Source of the DNA: Methanoplanus limicola DSM 2279
GTDB taxonomy: Archaea; Halobacteriota; Methanomicrobia; Methanomicrobiales; Methanomicrobiaceae
Reading direction: 5' to 3'
NCBI RefSeq assembly: GCF_000243255.1
Contig: NZ_CM001436.1
Span: 1,762,957-1,826,956, forward strand
DNA: 64,000 nucleotides
Shown here one piece after another: positions 8,324-16,488 of this stretch; position 1 is the first letter of the stretch, and every line of letters begins with the position of its first letter. The notes beneath the pieces are model-generated. The model saw nothing but the letters and a program-made list of their open reading frames with translations. It did no database searches and was not told the DNA's origin. Made by a program: the position numbers and the translations under genes.

Positions 8324-9118
8324 ATGCAGTATATTGTGCCCCTGGCAATCTCATCGTTTGCTGTAATAATGACCCTCCTATATGCGTCATACAGGGATAT
8401 CCTTGAACGGCGGGTGCCCTTTAAGACATGGTACCCCATGCTGACTGTCGGAATTCCGATGACATTGTGGACTTACATGATTTTTTTTGGAATTCAGATT
8501 CATTTTGCCACAGGCATGATAATAATGACATTGATCTTCTCCTTAATGTTTTACTTTATGTCGGCATATCTTCACCTTTTTGGGGGTGCAGACGCCTGGG
8601 CAATGATATTTATCTCCATATTAATTCCATTCTATCCGCTACAGCCAATATGGGGGATTCCCCCGTACCAGTTTTTCCCTTTCAGCGTTTTTGTGAATGC
8701 TGTCATCCTGAATCTGACAGTGCCGGCTGTACTGCTCATATATAACATACTGAAGGGGAATAGGGCGCCCATCAAATATATGATGATCGGGTATCCGGTA
8801 AAAAGTGACTCCCTGACTGACCATTATGGATTTATTATGGAGGAATTTGAAGAAGATGGTGACGGGATAAAAAGGCATTTTATGACATACGGCGGCTCAC
8901 TTAAACGAATGGTTGAAGGGAAAAGAAGGATGTATACTGCTGACATAAGAAAAAATCCTGAGGATTATTCAAAAGAGATAACATATTACAAAAAAGCAGG
9001 ATCTGTCTGGATATCCTACGCGGTTCCGTTTATCATCCCCATCACTGCCGGATTAATTACAGCTCTGATATTTGGAGATATCCTCTTTGCTTTAATCAGC
9101 GTATTTACAGGAGCTTAA
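8324..9118 (+). CDS. Archaeal prepilin/preflagellin peptidase (A24 family)
   Basis: Membrane aspartyl protease that cleaves class III signal peptides from pilin or archaellin precursors. The 264 residues have about six hydrophobic segments. The two catalytic aspartates are visible: one in YRDILERRVP after the first membrane helix, the second in the GxxxD-type motif of LHLFGGADAWA. A charged cytoplasmic insert at about residues 150-225 is larger than in methanococcal FlaK. A GTG at 8282 would extend the protein by 14 residues; the ATG fits the family N-terminus and the TATA spacing. It is transcribed divergently from the filament operon, so it likely processes that system's pilins, none of which are encoded nearby. 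Confidence 0.88.
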   Translation: MQYIVPLAISSFAVIMTLLYASYRDILERRVPFKTWYPMLTVGIPMTLWTYMIFFGIQIHFATGMIIMTLIFSLMFYFMSAYLHLFGGADAWAMIFISILIPFYPLQPIWGIPPYQFFPFSVFVNAVILNLTVPAVLLIYNILKGNRAPIKYMMIGYPVKSDSLTDHYGFIMEEFEEDGDGIKRHFMTYGGSLKRMVEGKRRMYTADIRKNPEDYSKEITYYKKAGSVWISYAVPFIIPITAGLITALIFGDILFALISVFTGA

Positions 9119-9207
9119 ATAAGGAATAATAATTAGAGAAATAAAATTTACTACAGTTTTTGAAACTGAGATATAAATATTTAAAATTATTAATTACAGG
9201 AGTAAAT

Positions 9208-9579
9208 ATGGAAATTAAGTATAATGAAAACAATCTTGTTCCCGTTATTGTTCAGGACTGTGATACAAAAGCTGTACTGATGCTTGCATATGCAGACAAA
9301 GAGGCACTTTCTCTGACTATAGATACAGGATTTGCACATTATTATTCAAGAAGCAGGAATAAAATGTGGAAAAAAGGCGAGGAGAGCGGCCATACGCAGG
9401 AAATAGTAAAAATCCTGAAAGACTGTGACAGTGATACTCTATTATATCAGGTTCGTCAGAAAGGAGCGCCCTGCCACACAGGATATGACTCCTGTTTCTA
9501 CAGAACTATTGAAGGAGAGATTATCGGGAAAAAAATATTTGATCCTGAGAAAGTCTATTCCGGTTCAGAAAAAGACTGA
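9208..9579 (+). CDS. hisI: Phosphoribosyl-AMP cyclohydrolase (HisI)
   Basis: Opens the purine ring of phosphoribosyl-AMP in the third step of histidine synthesis. The 123-residue protein has the full family signature: AYADKEAL, then the [18 protein letters not shown] block, and the zinc-binding cysteines in the C-terminal part (DCDSD metal-binding aspartates, then [14 protein letters not shown]). It is a stand-alone cyclohydrolase without the HisE pyrophosphatase domain. The ATG at 9208 is chosen because GGAG lies about 6 bases upstream; an open frame upstream to 9160 lacks such a site. No other histidine genes are nearby. Confidence 0.95.
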   Translation: MEIKYNENNLVPVIVQDCDTKAVLMLAYADKEALSLTIDTGFAHYYSRSRNKMWKKGEESGHTQEIVKILKDCDSDTLLYQVRQKGAPCHTGYDSCFYRTIEGEIIGKKIFDPEKVYSGSEKD

Positions 9580-9679
9580 ACAAAGTTCAGGCCAATCTCA
9601 TATTTTGATCCTTTATCTTACCATGACTCTATTAAATTAATTATGTATTAATTACATGAGTTTATACGGTGGTTTTTTA

Positions 9680-11617
9680 ATGAAACTTGTACCAGATACC
9701 AGCGTCGTCATAGACGGACGCATCACTTCGATGATTAAAGAATCGGGTGAATATAAAGGGGCCACAATAATTGTTCCAGAGGCCGTAATAGCAGAATTGG
9801 AGGCACAGGCAAACCAGGGGCGTGAAATAGGTTTCAGTGGTCTTACCGAACTTCAGGAATTATCAAAACTTGCAGAAGAGGAAATAATTGTTCTTAAATA
9901 TGAAGGTGTAAGACCGAGCCTTGATCAGGTTAAACTTGCAAGTGGCGGAGAAATTGATGCTTTAATAAGAAAAGTTGCTCTTGATAATGAAGATGCAAAA
10001 TTTATAACAAGCGATATTGTCCAGTCAGAAGTCGGAAAGGCAAAAGGTCTTGATGTACTCTATCTCAAACCACAGTCCGGTGAATTTTCGCCATTATCAA
10101 TAGACAAATATTTTGATGAAAATACACTTGCAGTCTTTTTAAAAGAGAGGGCAAAACCTGTGGCAAAGAAGGGCTCACTAAAAGAGAGCACTCTTGAAAT
10201 TCTAAGTGAAGATCCTGTTTCCGAATATGAACTCAGAAGGATTTCACTTGAGATTCTGGAAAGAGCAAAAAGGGATCCTGATGGCTTTATTGAGCTGGAA
10301 AAGAGAGGAATAACTATTGTTCAGATAGGCTCAATGAGAATTTCCATTGCAAGAAAACCTTTCTCAGATGGAATGGAAATAAATGCCGTAAGGCCTATTG
10401 TTGACAGAAAACTCTCTGACTATACCCACTCTGATATTATATCCAAAAGACTTCTTGACGGACGTCAGGGAATGCTGATTGTAGGAATGCCCGGCACAGG
10501 AAAAACGACTCTTGCACAGAGTGTTGCTATATTTTTATCAGATAAAGAATATTCTGTCAAGACGATGGAAGCGCCAAGGGATATTCAGGTTCCTGACGAA
10601 ATTACCCAGTATACTGCGCTTGACGGAAGCATGGAGAATACCGGAGAGGTGATGCTCCTTATAAGGCCGGATTATGTAATATTTGATGAACTCAGAAAAA
10701 GTGATGACTTCAGTGTCTTTGCTGATATGCGCCTCGCAGGCATAAATATGGTGGGCATTCTGCACGCAGATGATGTTGAAGATGCACTTCAGAGAGTTAT
10801 CAGCAGAACAGGATTCGGAGTGATTCCACAGATTATTGATACAGTAGTCTGCGTCAACGAAGGAGATGTCGCAGGAATATATGACCTCAAATTTGAGATC
10901 AAAGTCCCCGATGCAATTCCTGATGATGAAGAGGAATTTATGGCAAGACCTGTAATTTCAGTCAGGAATATCATTAGTAAAAAGAACGTATCGGAGATAT
11001 TTCTTTATGAAGGAGAGACTATCTTTTTTTCAGCTGAAAAAGAATCAGGACATATATGCACAGAAGATGAATCAGAGGCTCCTGAGACAGAACTTCCCCC
11101 GGAAGAAGATATCTCGATAAAGCTTGTTGAGCGTGAAATACAAAGAGAGATAGGAAGATTTACTGAGGGTGCTGTTGATGTCAGAATGCAGAATGACAGC
11201 AAAGCAATAGTATATATTGATGACCGCGATGTTCCGGCAGCAATTGGAAAAGGCGGAAAGAATGTAGCCGCTATTGTAAACAAACTCAGCATTGGCATTG
11301 ATATAAAACCAAAGAGTGAACTGCCTTCAAAGGAAGTAAGTGAAGAGAAGGAAAAACCGACAGTTCCGGTTCAAAAAACTCCGGACAAAAACGGAAAAGG
11401 CAATGGTCTTGACATCCGTTTCGATAAGAAATACCTGATCATTCATACTCCGGAAAACAGCGAAAAAATAGTTGATGTTTTTGGCGGAAGAGAATATCTC
11501 TTTACTGCTACAGTAAATGAGGAAGGCGATATTCATATGTCAAAGAATAACAGCATAGCTCAGGAAATGATAAGAAGGTATAATGAAGGAGAAGAGATCA
11601 GGCTGAGACCTGTCTGA
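9680..11617 (+). CDS. PIN domain - PilT-like ATPase - KH domain protein
   Basis: A 645-residue archaeal protein combining an N-terminal PIN-type nuclease domain (residues 1-130; acidic residues in VPDTSVVIDGR, EAVIAELE and ITSDIVQSE), a central P-loop ATPase of the PilT/VirB11 class (Walker A GMPGTGKTT near residue 269, then DYVIFDELRKSDDF and GILHADDVEDAL), and a KH RNA-binding domain whose GxxG loop is IGKGGKN near residue 522. A further beta-rich region of about 65 residues ends the protein. The likely role is energy-dependent RNA binding or cleavage, but the function is not established. The ATG at 9680 follows a GGTGG site; the frame is open to 9656. LeuRS follows after 24 bases, perhaps co-transcribed. 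Confidence 0.9.
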   Translation: MKLVPDTSVVIDGRITSMIKESGEYKGATIIVPEAVIAELEAQANQGREIGFSGLTELQELSKLAEEEIIVLKYEGVRPSLDQVKLASGGEIDALIRKVALDNEDAKFITSDIVQSEVGKAKGLDVLYLKPQSGEFSPLSIDKYFDENTLAVFLKERAKPVAKKGSLKESTLEILSEDPVSEYELRRISLEILERAKRDPDGFIELEKRGITIVQIGSMRISIARKPFSDGMEINAVRPIVDRKLSDYTHSDIISKRLLDGRQGMLIVGMPGTGKTTLAQSVAIFLSDKEYSVKTMEAPRDIQVPDEITQYTALDGSMENTGEVMLLIRPDYVIFDELRKSDDFSVFADMRLAGINMVGILHADDVEDALQRVISRTGFGVIPQIIDTVVCVNEGDVAGIYDLKFEIKVPDAIPDDEEEFMARPVISVRNIISKKNVSEIFLYEGETIFFSAEKESGHICTEDESEAPETELPPEEDISIKLVEREIQREIGRFTEGAVDVRMQNDSKAIVYIDDRDVPAAIGKGGKNVAAIVNKLSIGIDIKPKSELPSKEVSEEKEKPTVPVQKTPDKNGKGNGLDIRFDKKYLIIHTPENSEKIVDVFGGREYLFTATVNEEGDIHMSKNNSIAQEMIRRYNEGEEIRLRPV

Positions 11618-11641
11618 TATTATTTTTTGGAGTGATCGTAA

Positions 11642-14425
11642 GTGAGCAGGTTTGAAACAGAAGTTTACGAAGATAATTACAGAGAGTCCTGGTCGCATAT
11701 ATTTGAAGCTGATCCGGGTGAGGCAGATAAATTCTATTTAAATGTTGCATATCCCTATCCCAGCGGAGCAATGCATGTAGGACACGGAAGAACATATATT
11801 GTACCTGATGTCATCGCACGTTTCTGGAGAATGAAAGGGAAGCATGTTCTTTTCCCCATGGCATTCCATGTTACAGGAACGCCTGTCATAGGAATATCCC
11901 GGAGGATTGCAAATGGTGATGAGAAGACAATAAAGCTGTACAGTGAGCTTTACAGGGTCCCTGCTGATGTCCTGGATAAATTTACTGACCCTGATGAGAT
12001 TGTAAAGTATTTCAGCAGTGAATATGAGCGCGTAATGAGGGCGTGTGGTCTCTCAATCGACTGGAGAAGACGTTTTACTACTGTATATCCCCAGTACAGC
12101 AAATTCATAGAATGGCAGTATCTGCACCTTATGGACCAGAACCGGGTCATCAGGGGTGCACATCCAGTCAAATACTGCCCACAGTGCGATAATCCTGTGG
12201 GGGACCATGATCTTTTGGAGGGAGAAAAGGCAGAGATTGTAAAGTACGTTCTTGTAATGTTTAAATGGGGCGAATATACAATCCCCTGTGCTACTCTCAG
12301 GCCTGAAACAACATATGGTGTAACAAATCTCTGGATAAATCCGGATGTTGTGTACAAAAAAGTAACTGTTGACGGTCAGAAATGGATTTTGTCTCCCGAA
12401 GCAGCAGATAAAATACGCCTTCAGGATCATGAACTTACAACAGAGGGAGAAATTTCCGGCAGTGAACTGATAGATGAAAAGGTATTACATCCTTTTTCAG
12501 GAGAGGTTCCCATTCTTCCGGCAACTTTTGTAGATCCGGATATGGCAACCGGAATTGTAATGAGTGTTCCCGCGCATGCTCCATTTGACTACATTGCACT
12601 TAGGGACCTTCAGAAAGAAGGCAGATACACAGAAATTGTTCCGGTTGCTCTAATCAATGTAAAAGGCTATGGTGAGTTCCCCGCCATGGATGCCGTAGAG
12701 AAATCAGGTATTAAAGACCAGAATGACCCCGGCATGGAAACCCTCACACAGGAGATTTACAGCGCGGAGTTCACATCCGGAAGAATGCTCCCGCAGTACG
12801 GCGGTCAGCCTGTACGTGTTGCGCGCGATGAATTTTCTGCTATTATGCTTGAACAGCATGGTTCAATGGCAATGTACGACTTTGATGTCAGAGATGTCAT
12901 GTGCCGCTGTGGTGGCAGGGTTTATGTCAGAATTCTGAAGGATCAGTGGTTCCTGAAGTACAGTGATCCTGAATGGAAAGAAGAAGTTCATGAACAGATT
13001 GGCAAAATTAATCTTGTGCCTGCCGAAGTCCGGACAGAATTTGACAGGACTGTGGACTGGCTTAAGGACTGGGCATGTACAAGAAGGGTAGGTCTTGGTA
13101 CAAAACTTCCCTGGGACAAAAACTGGCTTGTTGAGCCGCTCTCCGATTCCACAATTTATATGGCATTTTATACAATTGCCCATAAGCTTGTAAATCTTGA
13201 AGCGGATAAACTGACACCCGAAGTATTTGATTATGTATTCCTCGGAAAAGGCAGCCCGGCAGATCTTCCTTTAGATGAAGAGACAATATCCGATCTAAGG
13301 TCAGAATTTTTATACTGGTATCCATATGATTTTAGATTTTCAGCTAAGGATCTAATATCAAATCACCTGACATTCCAGTTATTCCACCACAAGGCGCTCT
13401 TCCCTGAAGAACTTCAGCCAAAAGGGATGGTTGTCTTTGGAATGGGTCTTTTGGAAGGAGCAAAGATGTCCTCTTCCAAAGGTAATGTTATACTTCTGGA
13501 GGATGCAGTACAGGAAGTCGGTGCTGACACCGTCAGAATGTTCCTTGTTGGCAGTGCAGAGCCCTGGCAGGACTTTGACTGGAGAAAAGAGCTTGTATCT
13601 TCTACAAGAAAACAGATAGAACGTTTCTGGAATACAATACATGAAGGTGCCGAATCAGAGGAAAGTTATCCTGTTGACAGATGGCTCATCTCCAGGATGC
13701 AGGAGAGAATTAAAAATGCAAACATATGCATGGAGTCATTCCAGACAAGGCAGGCTCTTCAGGAGGCTTACTTCGGAATAGAATCTGATCTTAAATGGTA
13801 CCGCCGCCGCCTGCCTGAAAATGTCAGATCATCATCTGCAGTTTCAGAGATAAGTTCAGCATGGATAAGACTTCTTTCACCGTTCATTCCGTTTACTGCA
13901 CAAAAACTCTGGGAGATTACCGGAAATGAAGGAGAAGTTGCCTTTGCAAAATGGCCTGTGCCTGAAGAATCAAAGACGGATATTTTACTTGAACTCTCAG
14001 AAGAGCTTCTTGAAAGGACAGTTGAAGATGTTGAATCTATCCTTAAGCTCATTCAGATTGACGCTGAGAAGATTGTTCTTATTATTGCACCGGACTGGAA
14101 GCGTGACGTCTTTGATATAATTGCAAAATCAGAGAACAGAAAGAAGGTAATCTCTGAGATCATGAAAGATGAGGAGATGAAGAAGCGCGGAAAGGATGCA
14201 ACTGACGCTGCAAAGCAGATTACAAATCTGATACACAGATTCCCGCCTGAGCTGACATTAAGAATTGCTGAAAACAGGGTGGACGAGTACTCTGTATTTG
14301 AGTCAGCCGCCGAATTTTTGAGGCATGAATTCAATCTGCCTGTTGAAGTAGTCCGTGCTGATGACTATCCGGGCAAAAAATCAGGACAGGCGTTGCCATT
14401 TAAACCGGCAATTGTAGTAGAATAA
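11642..14425 (+). CDS. leuS: Leucyl-tRNA synthetase, archaeal type
   Basis: Class I aminoacyl-tRNA synthetase charging tRNA-Leu. At 927 residues it has the archaeal/eukaryal length. Visible are the HIGH-type motif (YPSGAMHVGHGRT), the CP1 editing domain (ATTYGVTNLW-like stretch and the VMSVPAHAPFDY region), the KMSKS signature as GAKMSSSKGN, and the anticodon-binding helical domain. A C-terminal extension of the archaeal kind ends the protein. The GTG start at 11642 follows a GGAGTGA site. An oligo-T tract after the stop marks the transcript end. Confidence 0.97.
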   Translation: MSRFETEVYEDNYRESWSHIFEADPGEADKFYLNVAYPYPSGAMHVGHGRTYIVPDVIARFWRMKGKHVLFPMAFHVTGTPVIGISRRIANGDEKTIKLYSELYRVPADVLDKFTDPDEIVKYFSSEYERVMRACGLSIDWRRRFTTVYPQYSKFIEWQYLHLMDQNRVIRGAHPVKYCPQCDNPVGDHDLLEGEKAEIVKYVLVMFKWGEYTIPCATLRPETTYGVTNLWINPDVVYKKVTVDGQKWILSPEAADKIRLQDHELTTEGEISGSELIDEKVLHPFSGEVPILPATFVDPDMATGIVMSVPAHAPFDYIALRDLQKEGRYTEIVPVALINVKGYGEFPAMDAVEKSGIKDQNDPGMETLTQEIYSAEFTSGRMLPQYGGQPVRVARDEFSAIMLEQHGSMAMYDFDVRDVMCRCGGRVYVRILKDQWFLKYSDPEWKEEVHEQIGKINLVPAEVRTEFDRTVDWLKDWACTRRVGLGTKLPWDKNWLVEPLSDSTIYMAFYTIAHKLVNLEADKLTPEVFDYVFLGKGSPADLPLDEETISDLRSEFLYWYPYDFRFSAKDLISNHLTFQLFHHKALFPEELQPKGMVVFGMGLLEGAKMSSSKGNVILLEDAVQEVGADTVRMFLVGSAEPWQDFDWRKELVSSTRKQIERFWNTIHEGAESEESYPVDRWLISRMQERIKNANICMESFQTRQALQEAYFGIESDLKWYRRRLPENVRSSSAVSEISSAWIRLLSPFIPFTAQKLWEITGNEGEVAFAKWPVPEESKTDILLELSEELLERTVEDVESILKLIQIDAEKIVLIIAPDWKRDVFDIIAKSENRKKVISEIMKDEEMKKRGKDATDAAKQITNLIHRFPPELTLRIAENRVDEYSVFESAAEFLRHEFNLPVEVVRADDYPGKKSGQALPFKPAIVVE

Positions 14426-14435
14426 TAAATCTATC

Positions 14436-14442
14436 TTTTTTT
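14436..14442 (+). terminator. Oligo-T terminator after leuS
   Basis: Seven T lie 10 bases past the leuS stop codon, in the convergent gap before the 14523-14870 gene. Confidence 0.4.
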
Positions 14443-14522
14443 ATGATTAATTACGTAAACCTGCGAATTCAGATATTGAATTTCCGGTGAAAAAAATAGG
14501 TTATGTATCTCACATGAGGAGA

Positions 14523-14870
14523 TTACTTGCTTTTCTTTGCTGCATCCGTTGCCTTCTTTTTTCTCTCCTTTGTATTGTAACCGGTTACAAATTCGAGATA
14601 TTTATTATATTTTCGTGAAGTTTCAAGGACTATTCTGTCAGCTTCCTCTTCGGGAAGATTATCATACAATGATATATCAGACTCTGTATCCACAACAAGG
14701 GCTTTTTCTTTATCCCCAAGGCTCACGGTCATTTTTTTGAATGCACCGCTGCTTATGGTAAGAACACCGTCATTATCTTCAGGTTTTAAGCCAAAATATT
14801 CTTCTATACCCTCATACATCCTTTCCTTCAATCCTTCTTTGAAACCTCTTTTAATTGGATATTCCTGCAT
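14523..14870 (-). CDS. Conserved archaeal protein of unknown function (possibly DUF5611)
   Basis: A 115-residue soluble protein starting MQEYPIKRGF. It has an alpha/beta pattern and a Lys/Ala-rich tail (KERKKKATDAAKKSK) that may bind nucleic acid or simply be disordered. The N-terminus resembles a methanogen family I recall as DUF5611, an assignment from memory that should be treated as tentative. It is convergent with leuS and divergent from the PAC2 gene at 15051. There are no catalytic motifs. Confidence 0.75.
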   Translation of the reverse strand: MQEYPIKRGFKEGLKERMYEGIEEYFGLKPEDNDGVLTISSGAFKKMTVSLGDKEKALVVDTESDISLYDNLPEEEADRIVLETSRKYNKYLEFVTGYNTKERKKKATDAAKKSK

Positions 14871-15050
14871 ACCTAACTATCTGTCGTTAAAGTTAATCAG
14901 ATTTTTTGAATACAGTTTTATTCCTTAGAACTTACAGAAGATTAAATGATATTTATGCTAAACAGGACATATTACATATTTCACCGATAATACTATATTT
15001 AAAGCCGCTATAATGGTAATAATTGAATAATCAGATATGAGGTGTTTTTA

Positions 15051-15770
15051 TTGGAAGATATTACTATTCTCTCAAAACCACCCTCCGGCCGGGGTATTAA
15101 AGGTATAGTCGGTTTTCCGGGGAGCGGACTGGTGGGCAGTATCTCTGTACAGTATCTTGTAGATAATGCAGGATTCAACTATATTGGTAGCATTACCAGC
15201 AAGTATTTCCCGCCAATTACTATGATGATTGAAGGTGTCATCAATGCACCTGTAAGAATATATGAAAAGGAGAACATTATCGCATTTGTAGCAGATATTC
15301 CTATTCATCCCTCGATATGCTATGAAATATCACATTCAATTATTGAGTGGCTTATGGAATATGACTTAAAAGAGATCGTTGTAATTGCCGGGCTTATTAC
15401 TAATACACCTGAGAAAAGAGTATTTGGTGTAGGAACTGAAACTGAAGCCCTCGATATTATCAGAGACAAAGCAGAAATTCTGCCAATGGGAAGTATTTCA
15501 GGCATTCCGGGAAGTATACTGACAGAATGTAAAATCAGAAATATTCCCGCAGTCGGACTTTTAGGCGAAACAGTTAATACCCCGGATCCACGGTCATCAG
15601 TATCAGTATTGGGCGTCATGAATGATCTTTATGGTTTTGATGTTGATGTTAACCCCCTTATGGAACAGGCCGAGGAGATAGAAGCATCAATGCAGAAGAT
15701 GGCAGAGCAGGTGCGTGATACAGAGGATACGAGAACTCCAAAGAAGGAACATCTTCCTATGTACGGGTGA
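15051..15770 (+). CDS. PAC2-family proteasome assembly chaperone homologue (first copy)
   Basis: A 239-residue member of the PAC2 family, archaeal relatives of the eukaryotic PAC1/PAC2 and PbaA/PbaB factors that guide 20S proteasome alpha-ring assembly; some members may have other roles. Characteristic are GIVGFPGSGLVGSISVQYLVD near the N-terminus, the IAGLIT stretch and the GLLGETVNTPDPRSS region. The frame is open from a GTG at 15042, but that GTG lies within a GAGGTG ribosome binding site placed 6 bases before a TTG at 15051, so the TTG is the likely start. The DUF473 gene starts 5 bases after the stop. A second PAC2 gene lies at 41715. Confidence 0.87.
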   Translation: MEDITILSKPPSGRGIKGIVGFPGSGLVGSISVQYLVDNAGFNYIGSITSKYFPPITMMIEGVINAPVRIYEKENIIAFVADIPIHPSICYEISHSIIEWLMEYDLKEIVVIAGLITNTPEKRVFGVGTETEALDIIRDKAEILPMGSISGIPGSILTECKIRNIPAVGLLGETVNTPDPRSSVSVLGVMNDLYGFDVDVNPLMEQAEEIEASMQKMAEQVRDTEDTRTPKKEHLPMYG

Positions 15771-15775
15771 TTTAA

Positions 15776-16168
15776 ATGATTGTTTCAGCATTAACAGGAA
15801 TTTCTCCAAATATAATTACTGAGTTAAAGAAGGGTAAACCAAGAACTCTGGAACTATACAGCGCCCACAATATCATTACACTGACCGAAATTCTCCCGGG
15901 AGATCATATATTTATGACTGATGTTGATCTTGAAGATGTCTGTACGGGTGACAGGGGAATAATTGCAGAGGTTCAGTCGATCAATATTACTATGAAAAGG
16001 GTGACCGAATGGATTAATCCTTTATTATGTGAAGAGAAAGAGAGAATGTCTGCCCGAATTAAACTTAAATATATAGATATGGCACTTGCAAAAAGGGTTG
16101 AAGGGCGTGAATGGGCAAAACCAACATCTGTCTGTCTGTATGAATCTTCAGTTTATCATGCCGGATAA
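15776..16168 (+). CDS. DUF473 family protein
   Basis: A 130-residue archaeal protein. The N-terminal ALTGIS motif, the pattern RTLELYSAHNIITL, and the MTDVDLEDVCTGDRGIIAEV stretch match the DUF473 family, known mostly from methanogens and of unknown function. It follows the PAC2 gene by 5 bases with a GGTGA ribosome binding site overlapping that gene's stop, so the two are translationally coupled. A T tract of seven bases follows the stop codon. No catalytic site or membrane segment is visible. Confidence 0.82.
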   Translation: MIVSALTGISPNIITELKKGKPRTLELYSAHNIITLTEILPGDHIFMTDVDLEDVCTGDRGIIAEVQSINITMKRVTEWINPLLCEEKERMSARIKLKYIDMALAKRVEGREWAKPTSVCLYESSVYHAG

Positions 16169-16174
16169 ATCTAA

Positions 16175-16181
16175 TTTTTTT
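16175..16181 (+). terminator. Oligo-T terminator after DUF473 gene
   Basis: Seven T lie a few bases past the stop codon, just upstream of the tRNA-Arg promoter. Confidence 0.4.
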
Positions 16182-16201
16182 CTCCAGATAAAAAAAAAGC
16201 A

Positions 16202-16209
16202 TTTATAAG
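16202..16209 (+). promoter_or_regulatory. TATA box of tRNA-Arg
   Basis: TTTATAAG lies 40-47 bases before the mature 5' end of the tRNA, giving a predicted 5' leader of about 15 bases. Confidence 0.45.
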
Positions 16210-16248
16210 TAAGTAATGCTAATCTAATAGAGCAGAAGATGACTGCAT

Positions 16249-16323
16249 GGATCTGTGGCTTAGCCAGGATATAGCGCCGGGCTTCTAACCCGGATGTCGG
16301 GGGTTCGAATCCCTCCAGGTCCG
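16249..16323 (+). tRNA. tRNA-Arg (anticodon TCT)
   Basis: A 75-base cloverleaf. The acceptor stem GGATCTG pairs with CAGGTCC; the anticodon stem CCGGG/CCCGG holds the loop CTTCTAA with anticodon TCT; the T arm is GGGGG/TCCCT-type around GTTCGAAT. The discriminator base is G. CCA is not encoded. Confidence 0.95.
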
Positions 16324-16488
16324 CTTATTTTTCAGAGTTATTCCTTAATAAAATAAATCTGCCCACCACAGAACAGATAAATTATAAAATAACGGCACTC
16401 GCTCTGTTCCCCGGGATATTATAAAAATTCACTGATTTCTGAAAAAAAGAGTTTATTTATTTTAAATCGCTTCTTGTTTGATTATTGA

